The notes under the pieces: model-generated
The model's database searches: none
The model's input: the letters and a program-made list of their open reading frames with translations, nothing else
Told to the model about the DNA's origin: nothing
Shown here: positions 50,611-59,467 of the stretch, one piece after another
How positions within the stretch are numbered: position 1 is the first letter of the stretch
Layout of the letters: every line of letters begins with the position of its first letter
Assembly (NCBI RefSeq): GCF_017921835.1
Contig: NZ_JAGEMN010000002.1
Location: 186,001-250,000, forward strand
Direction of reading: 5' to 3'
Origin: Sporosarcina sp. 6E9
Lineage (GTDB): Bacteria > Bacillota > Bacilli > Bacillales_A > Planococcaceae
DNA length: 64,000 bases
Program-made: the position numbers and the translations under genes

Positions 50611-52134
50611 ATGGAGAACGAAAGCCTTTTGGACGAATTCAACACGAAAAGTTCTTTAATAGATGTCCAAGAAAATCGGATTATGGAAGACCTGACTTTT
50701 GTTTTATTTGGAGCGACAGGAGACTTAGCGCAGCGCAAGTTATTTCCTGCGATGTATAATCTCTTTCTAGAAGGAAAATTACCAGAGTCATTCTCTGTGA
50801 TCGGGTTAGGAAGGCGAGAGTGGTCTAACGAATTTTTCCAATCCAAAGTAGAAGAATCGATTAGAGCCCATTCAAGGAGGGCTGTTCAATCAGACGGTTT
50901 GCAAGACTTTTTAACCTGTTTTCAATACTGTATATTCGATGCGACAGACCAAAATTCCTATCGACTTTTGCATGAACTCATTGAAAACAGAGAAAGCGAA
51001 CTAGGCATACCGGGAAACCGCCTTTTCTATTTATCCGTTGCGCCTCAGTTAGTCGATGTCATTACAACAAATCTTAACAAAAATGGAATTAACCGAACCA
51101 AAGGCTGGAGACGATTAGTCGTTGAAAAACCATTTGGCAGCGATCTAGCGTCAGCTCAACAATTAAATAAGAAATTGAGTGAAGCCTTCAACGAAGTAGA
51201 AATTTATCGAATCGACCATTATCTTGGTAAACCGATGGTCCAAAATCTAGAGTCATTAGTATATGCCAATCCGGCTTTAGGATCCTTATTGGATCTTAAA
51301 CAAATTGCCAATGTTCAAATCACCGCAAGTGAAACAGTGGGTGTTGAAACCCGCGCCGCCTATTACGACCAAGCTGGAGCTATACGCGATATGGTTCAGA
51401 ATCACCTGCTCCAATTGGTGATGATGACTGCCTTGCATATGCCTGAAAAAGTAACTGCAAAAGAAGTTAGCCTTAAAAAAATTGAAGTTATCGATGCGCT
51501 CCGTCCCATCTCAAAAGAAGATGCACACCGCGACGTGGTCCGTGGTCAATACGAAACAGGTGAAGTCCTTGGAACACCCGTTGAAGGTTATCAAGAGGAA
51601 CCTGGTGTAAAGGCTGGTTCAAATATCGACACTTATTTTGCAGCACGCTTATATATTGATAATCCGTTATGGCAAGGTATCCCCTTCTATATTCGCACGG
51701 GGAAACGGCTCAATAAAAAATCTACACGCATTGTTATTGAATTTAAAAATAAGGCAAAGCAAATTGATGTGCTTCCGGATGAAGGGATTATCCCGAACTT
51801 ATTGATACTCGACATTAATCCAAATGAAGGGATTTCTTTAAGACTGAATATAAAAGATCCATCAAGCAATCGTTTCGAACCTGCCTGCATTAACTTCACG
51901 ACTGATTCGGATGACCAATCAGAAGCCTATGAACTCCTGCTGTTTGACGCGATGCTAGGGAATGCGACATTCTTTGCGCATTGGGAAGAAGTCGAACTTT
52001 CGTGGAAATGGATTCAACCGTTACTAGAAGCTTTTGAGGCGGACATGCTACCTTTACACCCTTATACTGCGGGCTCAACTGGTCCAGAAGCAGCGAATCA
52101 GCTATTGCAATCCGATCAATTTAAGTGGTGGTAA
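50611..52134 (+). CDS. zwf: Glucose-6-phosphate 1-dehydrogenase
   Basis: First enzyme of the oxidative pentose phosphate pathway, 507 residues. NADP-binding motif GATGDLAQRKLFPAMY near residue 32; active-site motif RIDHYLGK near 205; substrate segment EKPFGSDLASAQ. The ATG at 50611 follows AGGAG; a frame extending to 50449 carries a hydrophobic, unconserved stretch and is rejected. No gnd or pgl gene is adjacent. Confidence 0.95.
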   Translation: MENESLLDEFNTKSSLIDVQENRIMEDLTFVLFGATGDLAQRKLFPAMYNLFLEGKLPESFSVIGLGRREWSNEFFQSKVEESIRAHSRRAVQSDGLQDFLTCFQYCIFDATDQNSYRLLHELIENRESELGIPGNRLFYLSVAPQLVDVITTNLNKNGINRTKGWRRLVVEKPFGSDLASAQQLNKKLSEAFNEVEIYRIDHYLGKPMVQNLESLVYANPALGSLLDLKQIANVQITASETVGVETRAAYYDQAGAIRDMVQNHLLQLVMMTALHMPEKVTAKEVSLKKIEVIDALRPISKEDAHRDVVRGQYETGEVLGTPVEGYQEEPGVKAGSNIDTYFAARLYIDNPLWQGIPFYIRTGKRLNKKSTRIVIEFKNKAKQIDVLPDEGIIPNLLILDINPNEGISLRLNIKDPSSNRFEPACINFTTDSDDQSEAYELLLFDAMLGNATFFAHWEEVELSWKWIQPLLEAFEADMLPLHPYTAGSTGPEAANQLLQSDQFKWW

Positions 52135-52161
52135 TCATGAAGACTTGGAGGGACTTATTTA

Positions 52162-52503
52162 ATGAATGAATTGCCGAATTGTCCAAAATGTAATTCTGAA
52201 TACACGTATGAAGACGGGAATCTTTTTGTTTGCCCGGAATGTGCACATGAATGGACGTTAGAATCAGAATCCGAAGAAATAGAAGTAGAAAAAGTTTACA
52301 AAGATGCGCATGGAAATATTTTAAATGATGGAGATGCCGTTACTGTCATCAAAGACCTGAAAGTAAAAGGTAGCTCAGCTGTCGTAAAAAAAGGTACGAA
52401 GGTTAAGGACATCCAATTAGTCGATGAAGACCATGATATTAATTGTAAAATTGATGGTATTGGCGCGATGCAGTTGAAAACTGAATTTGTTAAGAAACTA
52501 TAA
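52162..52503 (+). CDS. PhnA/YjdM-family zinc-ribbon protein
   Basis: A 113-residue protein: N-terminal zinc ribbon with C-P-K-C and C-P-E-C ([27 protein letters not shown]), then a beta-barrel PhnA domain ([36 protein letters not shown]). YjdM/PhnA was once linked to phosphonate use, but its true role is unclear. RBS GGAGG precedes the ATG. It is 27 bases after zwf and before a strong terminator, so it may be co-transcribed. Confidence 0.92.
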   Translation: MNELPNCPKCNSEYTYEDGNLFVCPECAHEWTLESESEEIEVEKVYKDAHGNILNDGDAVTVIKDLKVKGSSAVVKKGTKVKDIQLVDEDHDINCKIDGIGAMQLKTEFVKKL

Positions 52504-52514
52504 ATACAAATACT

Positions 52515-52562
52515 AAACTCTGCCCTAAAGTTGATAACCCAGCTTTAGGGCAGAGTTTTTAC
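52515..52562 (+). terminator. Rho-independent terminator
   Basis: AAACTCTGCCCTAAAG pairs with CTTTAGGGCAGAGTTT; strong stem with T run. Confidence 0.9.
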
Positions 52563-52578
52563 TGTCCTTCAATACATT

Positions 52579-53211
52579 TCACGGACGAATGAAAGAGAGA
52601 AGCATCTCCATTAGCATTCGCTGTTGAATATTTGGCGCGATATCATCTTCTAAATAGGAAATGGACGACTTTAAAGCGATATTGCCCCCAAATGTGCCAT
52701 AGACATTAATAATCGTAATAATCGCTTCCTTAACCGGGATATCTGTGCGTATCGAACCATCCACTTTTCCATCTTCTACAATACGTAGCAGGATGTCCGC
52801 AATTCTTTTTTGAACATTTATGTAGTCTTCAATATCATCTAATGGTTCTTTCGCAAAGGAAGCATAGCTTTCAAATGCTTCACGGAACTTCGTCGAATGT
52901 TTTAGTTCTGACGTATCTTTCACCGTTAACTGATCAAGCACCATCTTCAATCGTTCATATGCCGGATGATCTGCCGAAGCAATATCTTCAAAATAAGGAA
53001 TACTGCGTTCTAAATTGTGAATGGCAACAGCTACGATGAGTTTGTTTTTCTTTGGAAAATAACGGAATAACGTGGCAATGCCTATCCCTTCCGCATCTGC
53101 GATATGCTGCATTTGCACGTGATCAAGTCCGTGTTCGATAAATAACGCCTCTGCTGTTTGGATAATACTCCTAAAGCGTTTATTTTTATTTTTTTGCTGA
53201 ATCCCCGTCAT
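52579..53211 (-). CDS. TetR-family transcriptional regulator
   Basis: A 210-residue repressor. The N-terminal helix-turn-helix is HIADAEGIGIATLFRYFPKK near residues 35-54; the rest is a helical ligand domain. The start at 53211 follows CGGAGG; an in-frame extension to 53283 would run into the shared operator region. It is divergent from an SDR gene, and the palindrome between them is the likely operator for both. Ligand unknown. Confidence 0.92.
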   Translation of the reverse strand: MTGIQQKNKNKRFRSIIQTAEALFIEHGLDHVQMQHIADAEGIGIATLFRYFPKKNKLIVAVAIHNLERSIPYFEDIASADHPAYERLKMVLDQLTVKDTSELKHSTKFREAFESYASFAKEPLDDIEDYINVQKRIADILLRIVEDGKVDGSIRTDIPVKEAIITIINVYGTFGGNIALKSSISYLEDDIAPNIQQRMLMEMLLSFIRP

Positions 53212-53303
53212 CGTTCTACCTCCGTTCGTTTTTATTATAACAGTTTTATAGCGCGTCGCTTTTCTTTGCAATCTTTCTTTCATTCAGTTAAAATTAAATA
53301 AAG

Positions 53304-53320
53304 TGATAGTCCAACTATCA
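53304..53320. promoter_or_regulatory. Palindromic operator between tetR and the SDR gene
   Basis: TGATAGT-CCA-ACTATCA is a perfect 7-3-7 inverted repeat located 26 bases before the SDR start and 93 bases before the tetR start. Its size and position fit a TetR-dimer operator. Confidence 0.8.
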
Positions 53321-53345
53321 TAATGTGAACTGGAGGGATTTTCAA

Positions 53346-54089
53346 ATGAGACTTCAAGATAAAGTAGCTGTCGTAACTGGTGCCGGAAGTGGAATGGGAG
53401 AAGCAACAGCATTATTATTTGCACGTCAGGGAGCGAAAGTAGTCGCAACTGATATCAATGAGGAAGCTGTCCAAGCTGTCGTTGCTAAGATTATAGATGC
53501 CGGTGGTGAAGCAATTGCAGTTAAACAAAACGTAGCGAAGAAAGAAGATTGGGAAACAGTATATGCACAAACAACAGAAAAATTTAATAAACTTGATATC
53601 CTTGTCAACAACGCGGGTATTTCATTTGCAAAAGATTTCCTTGAGCAAACAGAAGCTGATTGGGCGCGCCTATACGAGATCAACGTAAACAGCGTCATGT
53701 TCGGCATGCAACTAGCAATTCCTTTAATGATAGAAAATAATGGCGGTTCAATCGTCAATATTTCATCGACTGCTGCATTAACGGGCATGGCAGGCGCTGG
53801 TGGTTACACGGCTTCCAAAGGGGCTGTTCGCTCTATTACGAAGGCAGCAGCAGTTGACTATGGTAAAAGAGGGATTCGTGTGAACTCGATACACCCAGGC
53901 TATATCATCACGCCAATGAGTGCACCGCATATGGATCAGTATAAAGATTACTTCCTATCACAAGTCGCTACGCCAGAATTAGGAATTGCAGAAGATGTAG
54001 CATCGGCTATCCTATTCCTAGCATCAGACGAAGCAAACCATATTTCAGGTATTGAACTTCCTGTCGACGGCGGCCTAACCGCAAAATGA
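53346..54089 (+). CDS. Short-chain dehydrogenase/reductase
   Basis: A 247-residue classical SDR: cofactor motif TGAGSGMG near residue 12, NNAG at LVNNAGIS, catalytic Ser in NISSTAAL and Tyr-Lys in GGYTASKGA. Acidic residue D after the second strand (ATDINEE) suggests NAD(H). The ATG at 53346 follows GGAGGG. Probably controlled by the divergent TetR regulator. Substrate unknown. Confidence 0.93.
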   Translation: MRLQDKVAVVTGAGSGMGEATALLFARQGAKVVATDINEEAVQAVVAKIIDAGGEAIAVKQNVAKKEDWETVYAQTTEKFNKLDILVNNAGISFAKDFLEQTEADWARLYEINVNSVMFGMQLAIPLMIENNGGSIVNISSTAALTGMAGAGGYTASKGAVRSITKAAAVDYGKRGIRVNSIHPGYIITPMSAPHMDQYKDYFLSQVATPELGIAEDVASAILFLASDEANHISGIELPVDGGLTAK

Positions 54090-54105
54090 TTTTAAGTAGT
54101 ATTCC

Positions 54106-54151
54106 AAAAAAAGAGTCATGCAAAATGTAATTATTTGCATGACTTTTTTTG
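54106..54151 (+). terminator. Rho-independent terminator
   Basis: AAAGAGTCATGCAAA and TTTGCATGACTTTTTTT form a long stem with T run after the SDR gene. The following 240 bases up to the GNAT gene show no other feature. Confidence 0.85.
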
Positions 54152-54393
54152 CTTTTTCACGGTCAAATATGACGTAGAAAGAATATATATATAATACGAA
54201 AAGTTTCACTTCATTTTTTCGTCGATACCGCTTATAATTACATTACACTAAAAATAATTCAACATAATATACAACAAGATAGATTGTTGGTGCACGTTAT
54301 GATGAAGCCCATTCCCCTCTAGATGTTAATCCAGAGGTTCGATAACTGATTGGGATAGATTTAAAAATACAGAACACAAAAAGGGGCCCTGTG

Positions 54394-54990
54394 ATGAAAA
54401 ATATTGAGCTTGTGAATGACATTGTTACAATTCGATCCATGCAACTTACTGATATCGATGCGATTTTCGAAGCCGGTAATTATAGTGAAATATGGACGCA
54501 TTTGGTGGTGACGATTCAAAGTCGTGACGATGCTGCGAGATTCGTAGAACAATCATTGTTGAATCAAGAATTAGGTAAAGAACATCCATTTGTCATTATC
54601 GACAATAAAACAAATCGCATTATCGGGAGTACAAAACTTATGAATCCCGATCCCTATCATAATCGAATTGAAATTGGTTTTTCATGGCTCTCTCCCACTT
54701 ATTGGCGAAGCCCAATCAACTCAAATTGCAAGTATCTGTTAATGCAATATTGCTTCGAAGTGCTCAATCTTAACCGCATTCAGATCCAGGCGGATGAAAG
54801 AAACGAACGCTCAAGAAATGCAATTGCTCGTATTGGTGCCACACAAGAAGGAATTTTACGTGATCATATGGTGCGTAAAGACGGCACCCCTCGAAACACT
54901 GTAATCTTTAGCGTTATTCGTCCAGAATGGCCTATGGTTAAATTGCACATCGAACAATTATTAATGAACCAAATGCAACCCGTATTATAA
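54394..54990 (+). CDS. GNAT acetyltransferase, RimJ/RimL type
   Basis: A 198-residue acetyltransferase of the RimJ/RimL/YdaF kind (Acetyltransf_3): TIRSMQLTDIDAIFEAG at the start, EIGFSWLSPTYWRSPINSN in the middle, LNRIQIQADERNERSRNAI and GATQEGILRDHMVRKDG at the end. The canonical acetyl-CoA loop residue pattern is modified (SPINSNCKYLLM). RBS AAAGGGG precedes ATG 54394; GTG at 54391 adjoins it. Acceptor unknown. Monocistronic. Confidence 0.9.
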   Translation: MKNIELVNDIVTIRSMQLTDIDAIFEAGNYSEIWTHLVVTIQSRDDAARFVEQSLLNQELGKEHPFVIIDNKTNRIIGSTKLMNPDPYHNRIEIGFSWLSPTYWRSPINSNCKYLLMQYCFEVLNLNRIQIQADERNERSRNAIARIGATQEGILRDHMVRKDGTPRNTVIFSVIRPEWPMVKLHIEQLLMNQMQPVL

Positions 54991-55005
54991 GTTGAATTTC
55001 TTAAG

Positions 55006-55037
55006 AATCCTGTCTATTTATTGACAGGATTTTTTTA
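55006..55037 (+). terminator. Rho-independent terminator
   Basis: AATCCTGTC and GACAGGATT form a 9-bp stem followed by a long T run. Confidence 0.85.
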
Positions 55038-55078
55038 TTTGCCAAGACTAGAATTTAAATTATTTATAATATTCCACA

Positions 55079-55139
55079 TAGACAAACATATTGTGTATTA
55101 TGCTATGATGGTCTTGTACGAAAAATCACCATCTGTACG
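55079..55139 (+). promoter_or_regulatory. Possible promoter and operator of the cat/pca-type operon
   Basis: TAGACA (55079-55084) and TATGAT (55104-55109) could be a weak promoter with a 19-base spacer. Downstream, TGTACGAAAA (55115) and TGTACGCAAA (55134) are direct repeats 19 bases apart, a plausible regulator site. Confidence 0.35.
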
Positions 55140-55164
55140 CAAAGCGTTCAAAGGAGTGGTGTAA

Positions 55165-56001
55165 TTGGATTTTTATAAGATGAATATCAATGGTCATGAC
55201 ATTCAAATAGCAGACTATCCTGGGGTAAATGGAACGATTATCGCCATGCACGGGTTAACTGGAACACATAAAAATATGCATTACTATGCGGAAAAGTTCA
55301 AAGGAAACTACCGATTTTTAGCAGTCGATTTGCGTGGTCGAGGAAACAGTGCCGAAACAGATGCTGAACCATCGATTTTTAAGCATGCAGAAGACATTCT
55401 GGGATTAATTAAAGCACTCAAAATCGACAATCCTATTCTATTGGGCTACTCGATGGGTGCTTTTATCGCAGCGATTGTAGCTAGTAAATTAACATCTACA
55501 AAAGCTGTCATTTTATTAGATGGTGCAGCGAAAGCATCTGATCATCAAAGAAGCATTGTAAAGCCTTCTTTAAGCAGACTTAGCAAAGAGTTTACGTCAA
55601 AGGAACATTATGTAAGTGAGATACAAAAAATTTACACGAACTTAGGCATTGAATGGAATAATGTGTTGCAAAAGACAGTTGAATACGAAGTAGAGTTTGT
55701 CGGTGACCACTGGGAAAATAAATCTACAGAGTCCCGTATTATAGCTGACTTTGAGAGTTTCTTTACGTTTGATCCTGAGGAAATTTGTTCACAAATCGAC
55801 TGCCCCGTCTTGCTTGTTTATGCTAAAGGCGATATTGGCTCAATGCCGCCATTATTTTATTTAACGGATTATGAGCAAACTAGACAATCTACTAAATTCA
55901 TTGAGACAGTGATATCCGACTGCAATCACTACACGATGGTCTTTGAAAACCGCGATGATATTAATAAATATATAGAAGTTTTTCTGGGCGAAATAGCGTG
56001 A
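55165..56001 (+). CDS. Alpha/beta hydrolase, candidate 3-oxoadipate enol-lactonase (CatD/PcaD-like)
   Basis: A 278-residue alpha/beta hydrolase: oxyanion segment MHGLTGTHKNM, nucleophile elbow GYSMGAF (serine near residue 96), and a late acid/His region (ISDCNHYTMVF). TTG start at 55165 after GGAGTGGTG. It is the first gene of an operon with a two-subunit CoA-transferase and a muconate-cycloisomerase-like gene, which makes an enol-lactone hydrolase in the beta-ketoadipate pathway likely; other ester substrates cannot be excluded. Confidence 0.75.
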   Translation: MDFYKMNINGHDIQIADYPGVNGTIIAMHGLTGTHKNMHYYAEKFKGNYRFLAVDLRGRGNSAETDAEPSIFKHAEDILGLIKALKIDNPILLGYSMGAFIAAIVASKLTSTKAVILLDGAAKASDHQRSIVKPSLSRLSKEFTSKEHYVSEIQKIYTNLGIEWNNVLQKTVEYEVEFVGDHWENKSTESRIIADFESFFTFDPEEICSQIDCPVLLVYAKGDIGSMPPLFYLTDYEQTRQSTKFIETVISDCNHYTMVFENRDDINKYIEVFLGEIA

Positions 56002-56017
56002 ATAAGGAGAATCATAG

Positions 56018-56704
56018 ATGACAAAGGTTATGAATAACATTCAAGATGCTCTCTCTTTTGTAAAAAGTGGGCACACCGTTCTAGTCGGCGGCTTCGGTTT
56101 GATAGGCGCTCCCCTTTCGTTAATTGATGGATTAACAGAAATAGACGTTAAGAATCTAACGATTGTCAGTAATAATCTTGGGGAATCAGGAAAAGGACTC
56201 GGGATTTTATTGAATCAAAACAAAATCAAAAAAGGTATCGGCTCTTATTTTACCAGTAATCGCGATGTAGGTGATAAATATCAAAAAGGTGAAATTGAGT
56301 TGGAACTGCTTCCTCAAGGGACATTAGCAGAGTCGTTACGTGCGGGAGGAGCTGGACTTGGCGGTTATTATACGACGACTGGTGTTGGAACGGATCTCGC
56401 AAAAGGGAAAGAAGAACGCGAGATTGATGGTGTGAAGTATATATTGGAAAAAGCTATTCGTGCTGATGTGGCACTTATTCGGGCGCATAAGGCCGATACC
56501 CTTGGGAATCTCGCCTATTACAAAACAGCGCGTAACTTTAATCCATTGATGGCGACAGCTGCAAAAAAAGTAATTGTAGAAGTGGATGAAATTGTGGAAC
56601 CGGGCATGTTGAACCCAGAAGAAATCGTAACGCCATTTCTATTCGTCGATGTCATTGTCGAGGCAAACCTAGTGTTGACGAAGGAAGGGGTTGTGGCCAA
56701 ATGA
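56018..56704 (+). CDS. CoA-transferase subunit A (3-oxoacid/3-oxoadipate type)
   Basis: A 228-residue SCOT-family alpha subunit: GGFGLIGAPLSLIDGL near residue 22, and GTLAESLRAGGAGLGGYYT, both family motifs. It moves CoA from succinyl-CoA (or acyl-CoA) onto a 3-oxo acid, with the B subunit. RBS AAGGAG; 4-base overlap with subunit B. The neighbour genes point to 3-oxoadipate as the acceptor (PcaI role), but ScoA for acetoacetate is equally close by sequence. Confidence 0.92.
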   Translation: MTKVMNNIQDALSFVKSGHTVLVGGFGLIGAPLSLIDGLTEIDVKNLTIVSNNLGESGKGLGILLNQNKIKKGIGSYFTSNRDVGDKYQKGEIELELLPQGTLAESLRAGGAGLGGYYTTTGVGTDLAKGKEEREIDGVKYILEKAIRADVALIRAHKADTLGNLAYYKTARNFNPLMATAAKKVIVEVDEIVEPGMLNPEEIVTPFLFVDVIVEANLVLTKEGVVAK

Positions 56705-57351
56705 CTATAAAGGTAAACAGAGAGAATATGCAGCATACGATTGCGAAGCGGGTGGCCCAGGAATTAGAGGGACCCTGTGTCGTGAACTTAGGCATTGGAA
56801 TCCCTACTCTAGTGGCAGAGTACTTAGCCGCAGATAATATTTATTTGCATACGGAAAACGGCTTGCTTGGTGTGACAGATGTGGAAGATGCGGACGTGGA
56901 TCCGAACCTGGTTAACGCCGGAAAATTACCGGTTGGAGAAGCAATCGGAGCTGCCTACTTTAATAGCTCAGATTCGTTCGCTATGATTCGCGGAGGTCAT
57001 GTCGATGTCGCGATCTTAGGCGCACTCCAAGTCGATGAAAACGGCATTATCGCAAACTGGGCAGTGCCCGGAAAAAATATTATGGGGGTCGGCGGCGCGA
57101 TGGATTTATTGGTCGGCGCGAAAAAAGTATTTGCGACGATGAGCCACACCTCTAAAGATGGCCGTAGCAAACTCGTAAAGGAATGCACCTATCCGATTAC
57201 TTCTACCAGAAGTGTGGATATGATTTTTACCGAATTAGCAGTTTTTAAGATTGAAGATAAACAATTAGAACTTGTAGAACTCATGCCAGGTGTCACTATC
57301 GAAGAAGTTAGAGAGAAAACAGAAGCCGATTTTATTGAGGGACAACCATGA
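56701..57351 (+). CDS. CoA-transferase subunit B (3-oxoacid/3-oxoadipate type)
   Basis: A 216-residue SCOT-family beta subunit with NLGIGIPTLVAEYLA near the start and HTENGLLG, which carries the catalytic glutamate. GGHVDVAILGALQVDENG and MGVGGAMDLLVGAKK are also conserved. Overlaps subunit A and the next gene by 4 bases each, so the operon is tightly coupled. Confidence 0.93.
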   Translation: MTIKVNRENMQHTIAKRVAQELEGPCVVNLGIGIPTLVAEYLAADNIYLHTENGLLGVTDVEDADVDPNLVNAGKLPVGEAIGAAYFNSSDSFAMIRGGHVDVAILGALQVDENGIIANWAVPGKNIMGVGGAMDLLVGAKKVFATMSHTSKDGRSKLVKECTYPITSTRSVDMIFTELAVFKIEDKQLELVELMPGVTIEEVREKTEADFIEGQP

Positions 57352-58463
57352 AAATACGTTCCTTTGATGTATATATTATAGATTTGCCGACCATTCGTCC
57401 GCATCAACTGGCCATGCATACCATTGTTTCACAAACGATTGTTGTTGGCTGTGTCACGGATGAAGAAGGACGTGAAGGTTGGTCCGAAGTGGCAACAATC
57501 GGAGGCGCGTCTTATGGGGAGTCAACACCAGAAGCGATTAAGGTCAATATTGACACCTATATTACGCCATTGGTTATCGGTAAAAATCCGATTCATTTCG
57601 ACAAGATCATGTTTGAAGTGTCGCAGTTAGTACGCGGAAATCATTTCGCTAAAACCGTAGTTGAAGCAGCCATTATCGATCTGGCTGCGAGAAGCAAAGG
57701 CGTCCCCGCCTATGAGTTATTCGGCGGACAAATCCATACTTCACTCCCCATTGCTTGGACGCTCGCTAGCGGAAATACAGAAAAAGATATTGAAGAAGCT
57801 AAAGCGCTTTTACATCAAAAACGGCATAATATCTTCAAGTTAAAAATCGGCGCTGGCGATCCCTTAAAGAATGTGGAACATGTTCGGCAGATTAAAAAAG
57901 CGGTGGGCGATCAAGCAAGAATCACCGTTGATGTCAATCAGGCATGGGATGAAGACACAGCCAACTATTGCATCGAAGCTTTAGAGGACGGTGGGGTTTC
58001 AATGATTGAGCAACCGCTCCCAATATGGAATTATGAAGGCATGTCCAGACTGACAGCCAGATTCAAAGTGCCTATCATGGCAGATGAAGCTGCAAATAGC
58101 ATTCAAGACGTCTTCCAAATTTCAAAGCACCGGGCAGGTAATTGCATTGCTTTAAAACCTTGTAAAGCTGGCGGTTTAACACAAACAAAGAAAGTTGCGG
58201 CCATCGCGGAGGCTGCCGGAATCGGTTTGTACGGCGGAACGATGATTGAATCCAGTCTTGGAACGGCAATTTGTGCGCAACTATACGCCACCATTCCAGA
58301 AATGAAATTCGGAACAGAGATATTTGGTCCATTATTATTCAAAGACACGATTACAGTGAATCACATTCAATATGAAAACTTTGAAGTCATCATACCGAAT
58401 GGACCCGGATTTGGCATGGAAATTGATCAAGAAAAGTTGCATCATTATGCACGTGTGCTTTAA
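57348..58463 (+). CDS. Muconate cycloisomerase-like enolase-superfamily enzyme
   Basis: A 371-residue mandelate racemase/muconate-lactonizing-enzyme family protein. Catalytic K-x-K in FKLKIGAGD near residue 165, metal ligands in VDVNQAW, EQPLP and MADEA, second base Lys in IALKPCKAGG, and GGTMIESSLG near the end. These suit muconate cycloisomerase (CatB) rather than dipeptide epimerase, but the two are close and substrate cannot be proved. Last gene of the operon before a terminator. Confidence 0.82.
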   Translation: MKIRSFDVYIIDLPTIRPHQLAMHTIVSQTIVVGCVTDEEGREGWSEVATIGGASYGESTPEAIKVNIDTYITPLVIGKNPIHFDKIMFEVSQLVRGNHFAKTVVEAAIIDLAARSKGVPAYELFGGQIHTSLPIAWTLASGNTEKDIEEAKALLHQKRHNIFKLKIGAGDPLKNVEHVRQIKKAVGDQARITVDVNQAWDEDTANYCIEALEDGGVSMIEQPLPIWNYEGMSRLTARFKVPIMADEAANSIQDVFQISKHRAGNCIALKPCKAGGLTQTKKVAAIAEAAGIGLYGGTMIESSLGTAICAQLYATIPEMKFGTEIFGPLLFKDTITVNHIQYENFEVIIPNGPGFGMEIDQEKLHHYARVL

Positions 58464-58469
58464 GTATCA

Positions 58470-58512
58470 AAAGGAAGCACAATACAAATCTATGTACTGT
58501 GCTTCCTTTTTA
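58470..58512. terminator. Bidirectional terminator
   Basis: AAAGGAAGCACAATACA pairs with TGTACTGTGCTTCCTTT; shared by the muconate operon and the convergent nucleoside-hydrolase operon. Confidence 0.9.
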
Positions 58513-58522
58513 GCAACAAAAC

Positions 58523-59437
58523 TTATATAACCCTATTTAGAAAATGTTCTAAAAAACGATTCGCATCGACTTCTGTACATACACGGGTTGTCGCCTTTTC
58601 ATCATGGGTACCGACCGTCCTTCCAGCCTCTTCCCCTTTTGTCACAACTTTAACGTTCATCGTCTCGGTTTTCACAAAACCTGAATCGATGGCAACACCA
58701 ACCGCTAGTGGATCATGAAGCGCACAGCCTTCAATTCCAGGAGATACTTTTTCATAATACCCAATATAAAACTCGGTCATATCTGCAAAGAATTGTCCTT
58801 TTTCGTTGCCATCGGTGCGCCATTTTTCAAGCTTTGATTTTGGCAATAATGTTTGCATCGTGACATCAAGTCCGACAAGCGTTAGCGCTATACCCGAAGA
58901 AAGAACATATTCAGCGGCTTCAGGATCGGCTATGATGTTAGCTTCACTGTATTCATTCACATTGCCTGGAACGTTTACAGCTCCGCCCATCACAATAACT
59001 TCTTTAACAAGCGGGATGATTTCCGGAGACTTTTTAATTGCGAGCGCCAAGTTCGTCAACGGACCAACCGCAATCACTGTTATTTCATGCGGACGTTTTT
59101 TCACCTGTTCGATGATGAAATCGGGTGCGAATTGACTTTCTGCCTCGGTAATCGGGTCACTCATAAAGCGATCTCCTAAACCACCTTCTCCGTGGACTTG
59201 TTTCGGCCAAGTTTTCTTATCACGGCCCAAGAATGTTTGAGCCGCGCCCTGGTAAACCGGAATAGGCTTCGCTACTTTTTCTAACACTGTCAGCGTATTT
59301 CGCGTAGCATCCACTACAGGTACATTTCCGAAACAAGTCGTAAAGCCAAGCACCTCTAGCTCCGGAGAATTTAATGCATAAGCCATCGCCAAAGCGTCAT
59401 CAATTCCTGTATCTACGTCAAATATAATCGGTTTCAA
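58523..59437 (-). CDS. Nucleoside hydrolase
   Basis: A 304-residue inosine/uridine-preferring-type nucleoside hydrolase: Ca-binding N-terminal motif FDVDTGIDDALAMAYALN, ITVIAVGPLTNLALA and IVMGGAVNVPGN, all typical. It splits ribonucleosides to base and ribose. TTG start at 59437 with GGAGTG upstream. Last gene of an operon with a second nucleoside hydrolase, ribokinase and a LacI regulator, so ribose released is phosphorylated locally. Confidence 0.93.
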   Translation of the reverse strand: MKPIIFDVDTGIDDALAMAYALNSPELEVLGFTTCFGNVPVVDATRNTLTVLEKVAKPIPVYQGAAQTFLGRDKKTWPKQVHGEGGLGDRFMSDPITEAESQFAPDFIIEQVKKRPHEITVIAVGPLTNLALAIKKSPEIIPLVKEVIVMGGAVNVPGNVNEYSEANIIADPEAAEYVLSSGIALTLVGLDVTMQTLLPKSKLEKWRTDGNEKGQFFADMTEFYIGYYEKVSPGIEGCALHDPLAVGVAIDSGFVKTETMNVKVVTKGEEAGRTVGTHDEKATTRVCTEVDANRFLEHFLNRVI

Positions 59438-59467
59438 ATCGTTTCACTCCGTCTCAATTCATCATCA

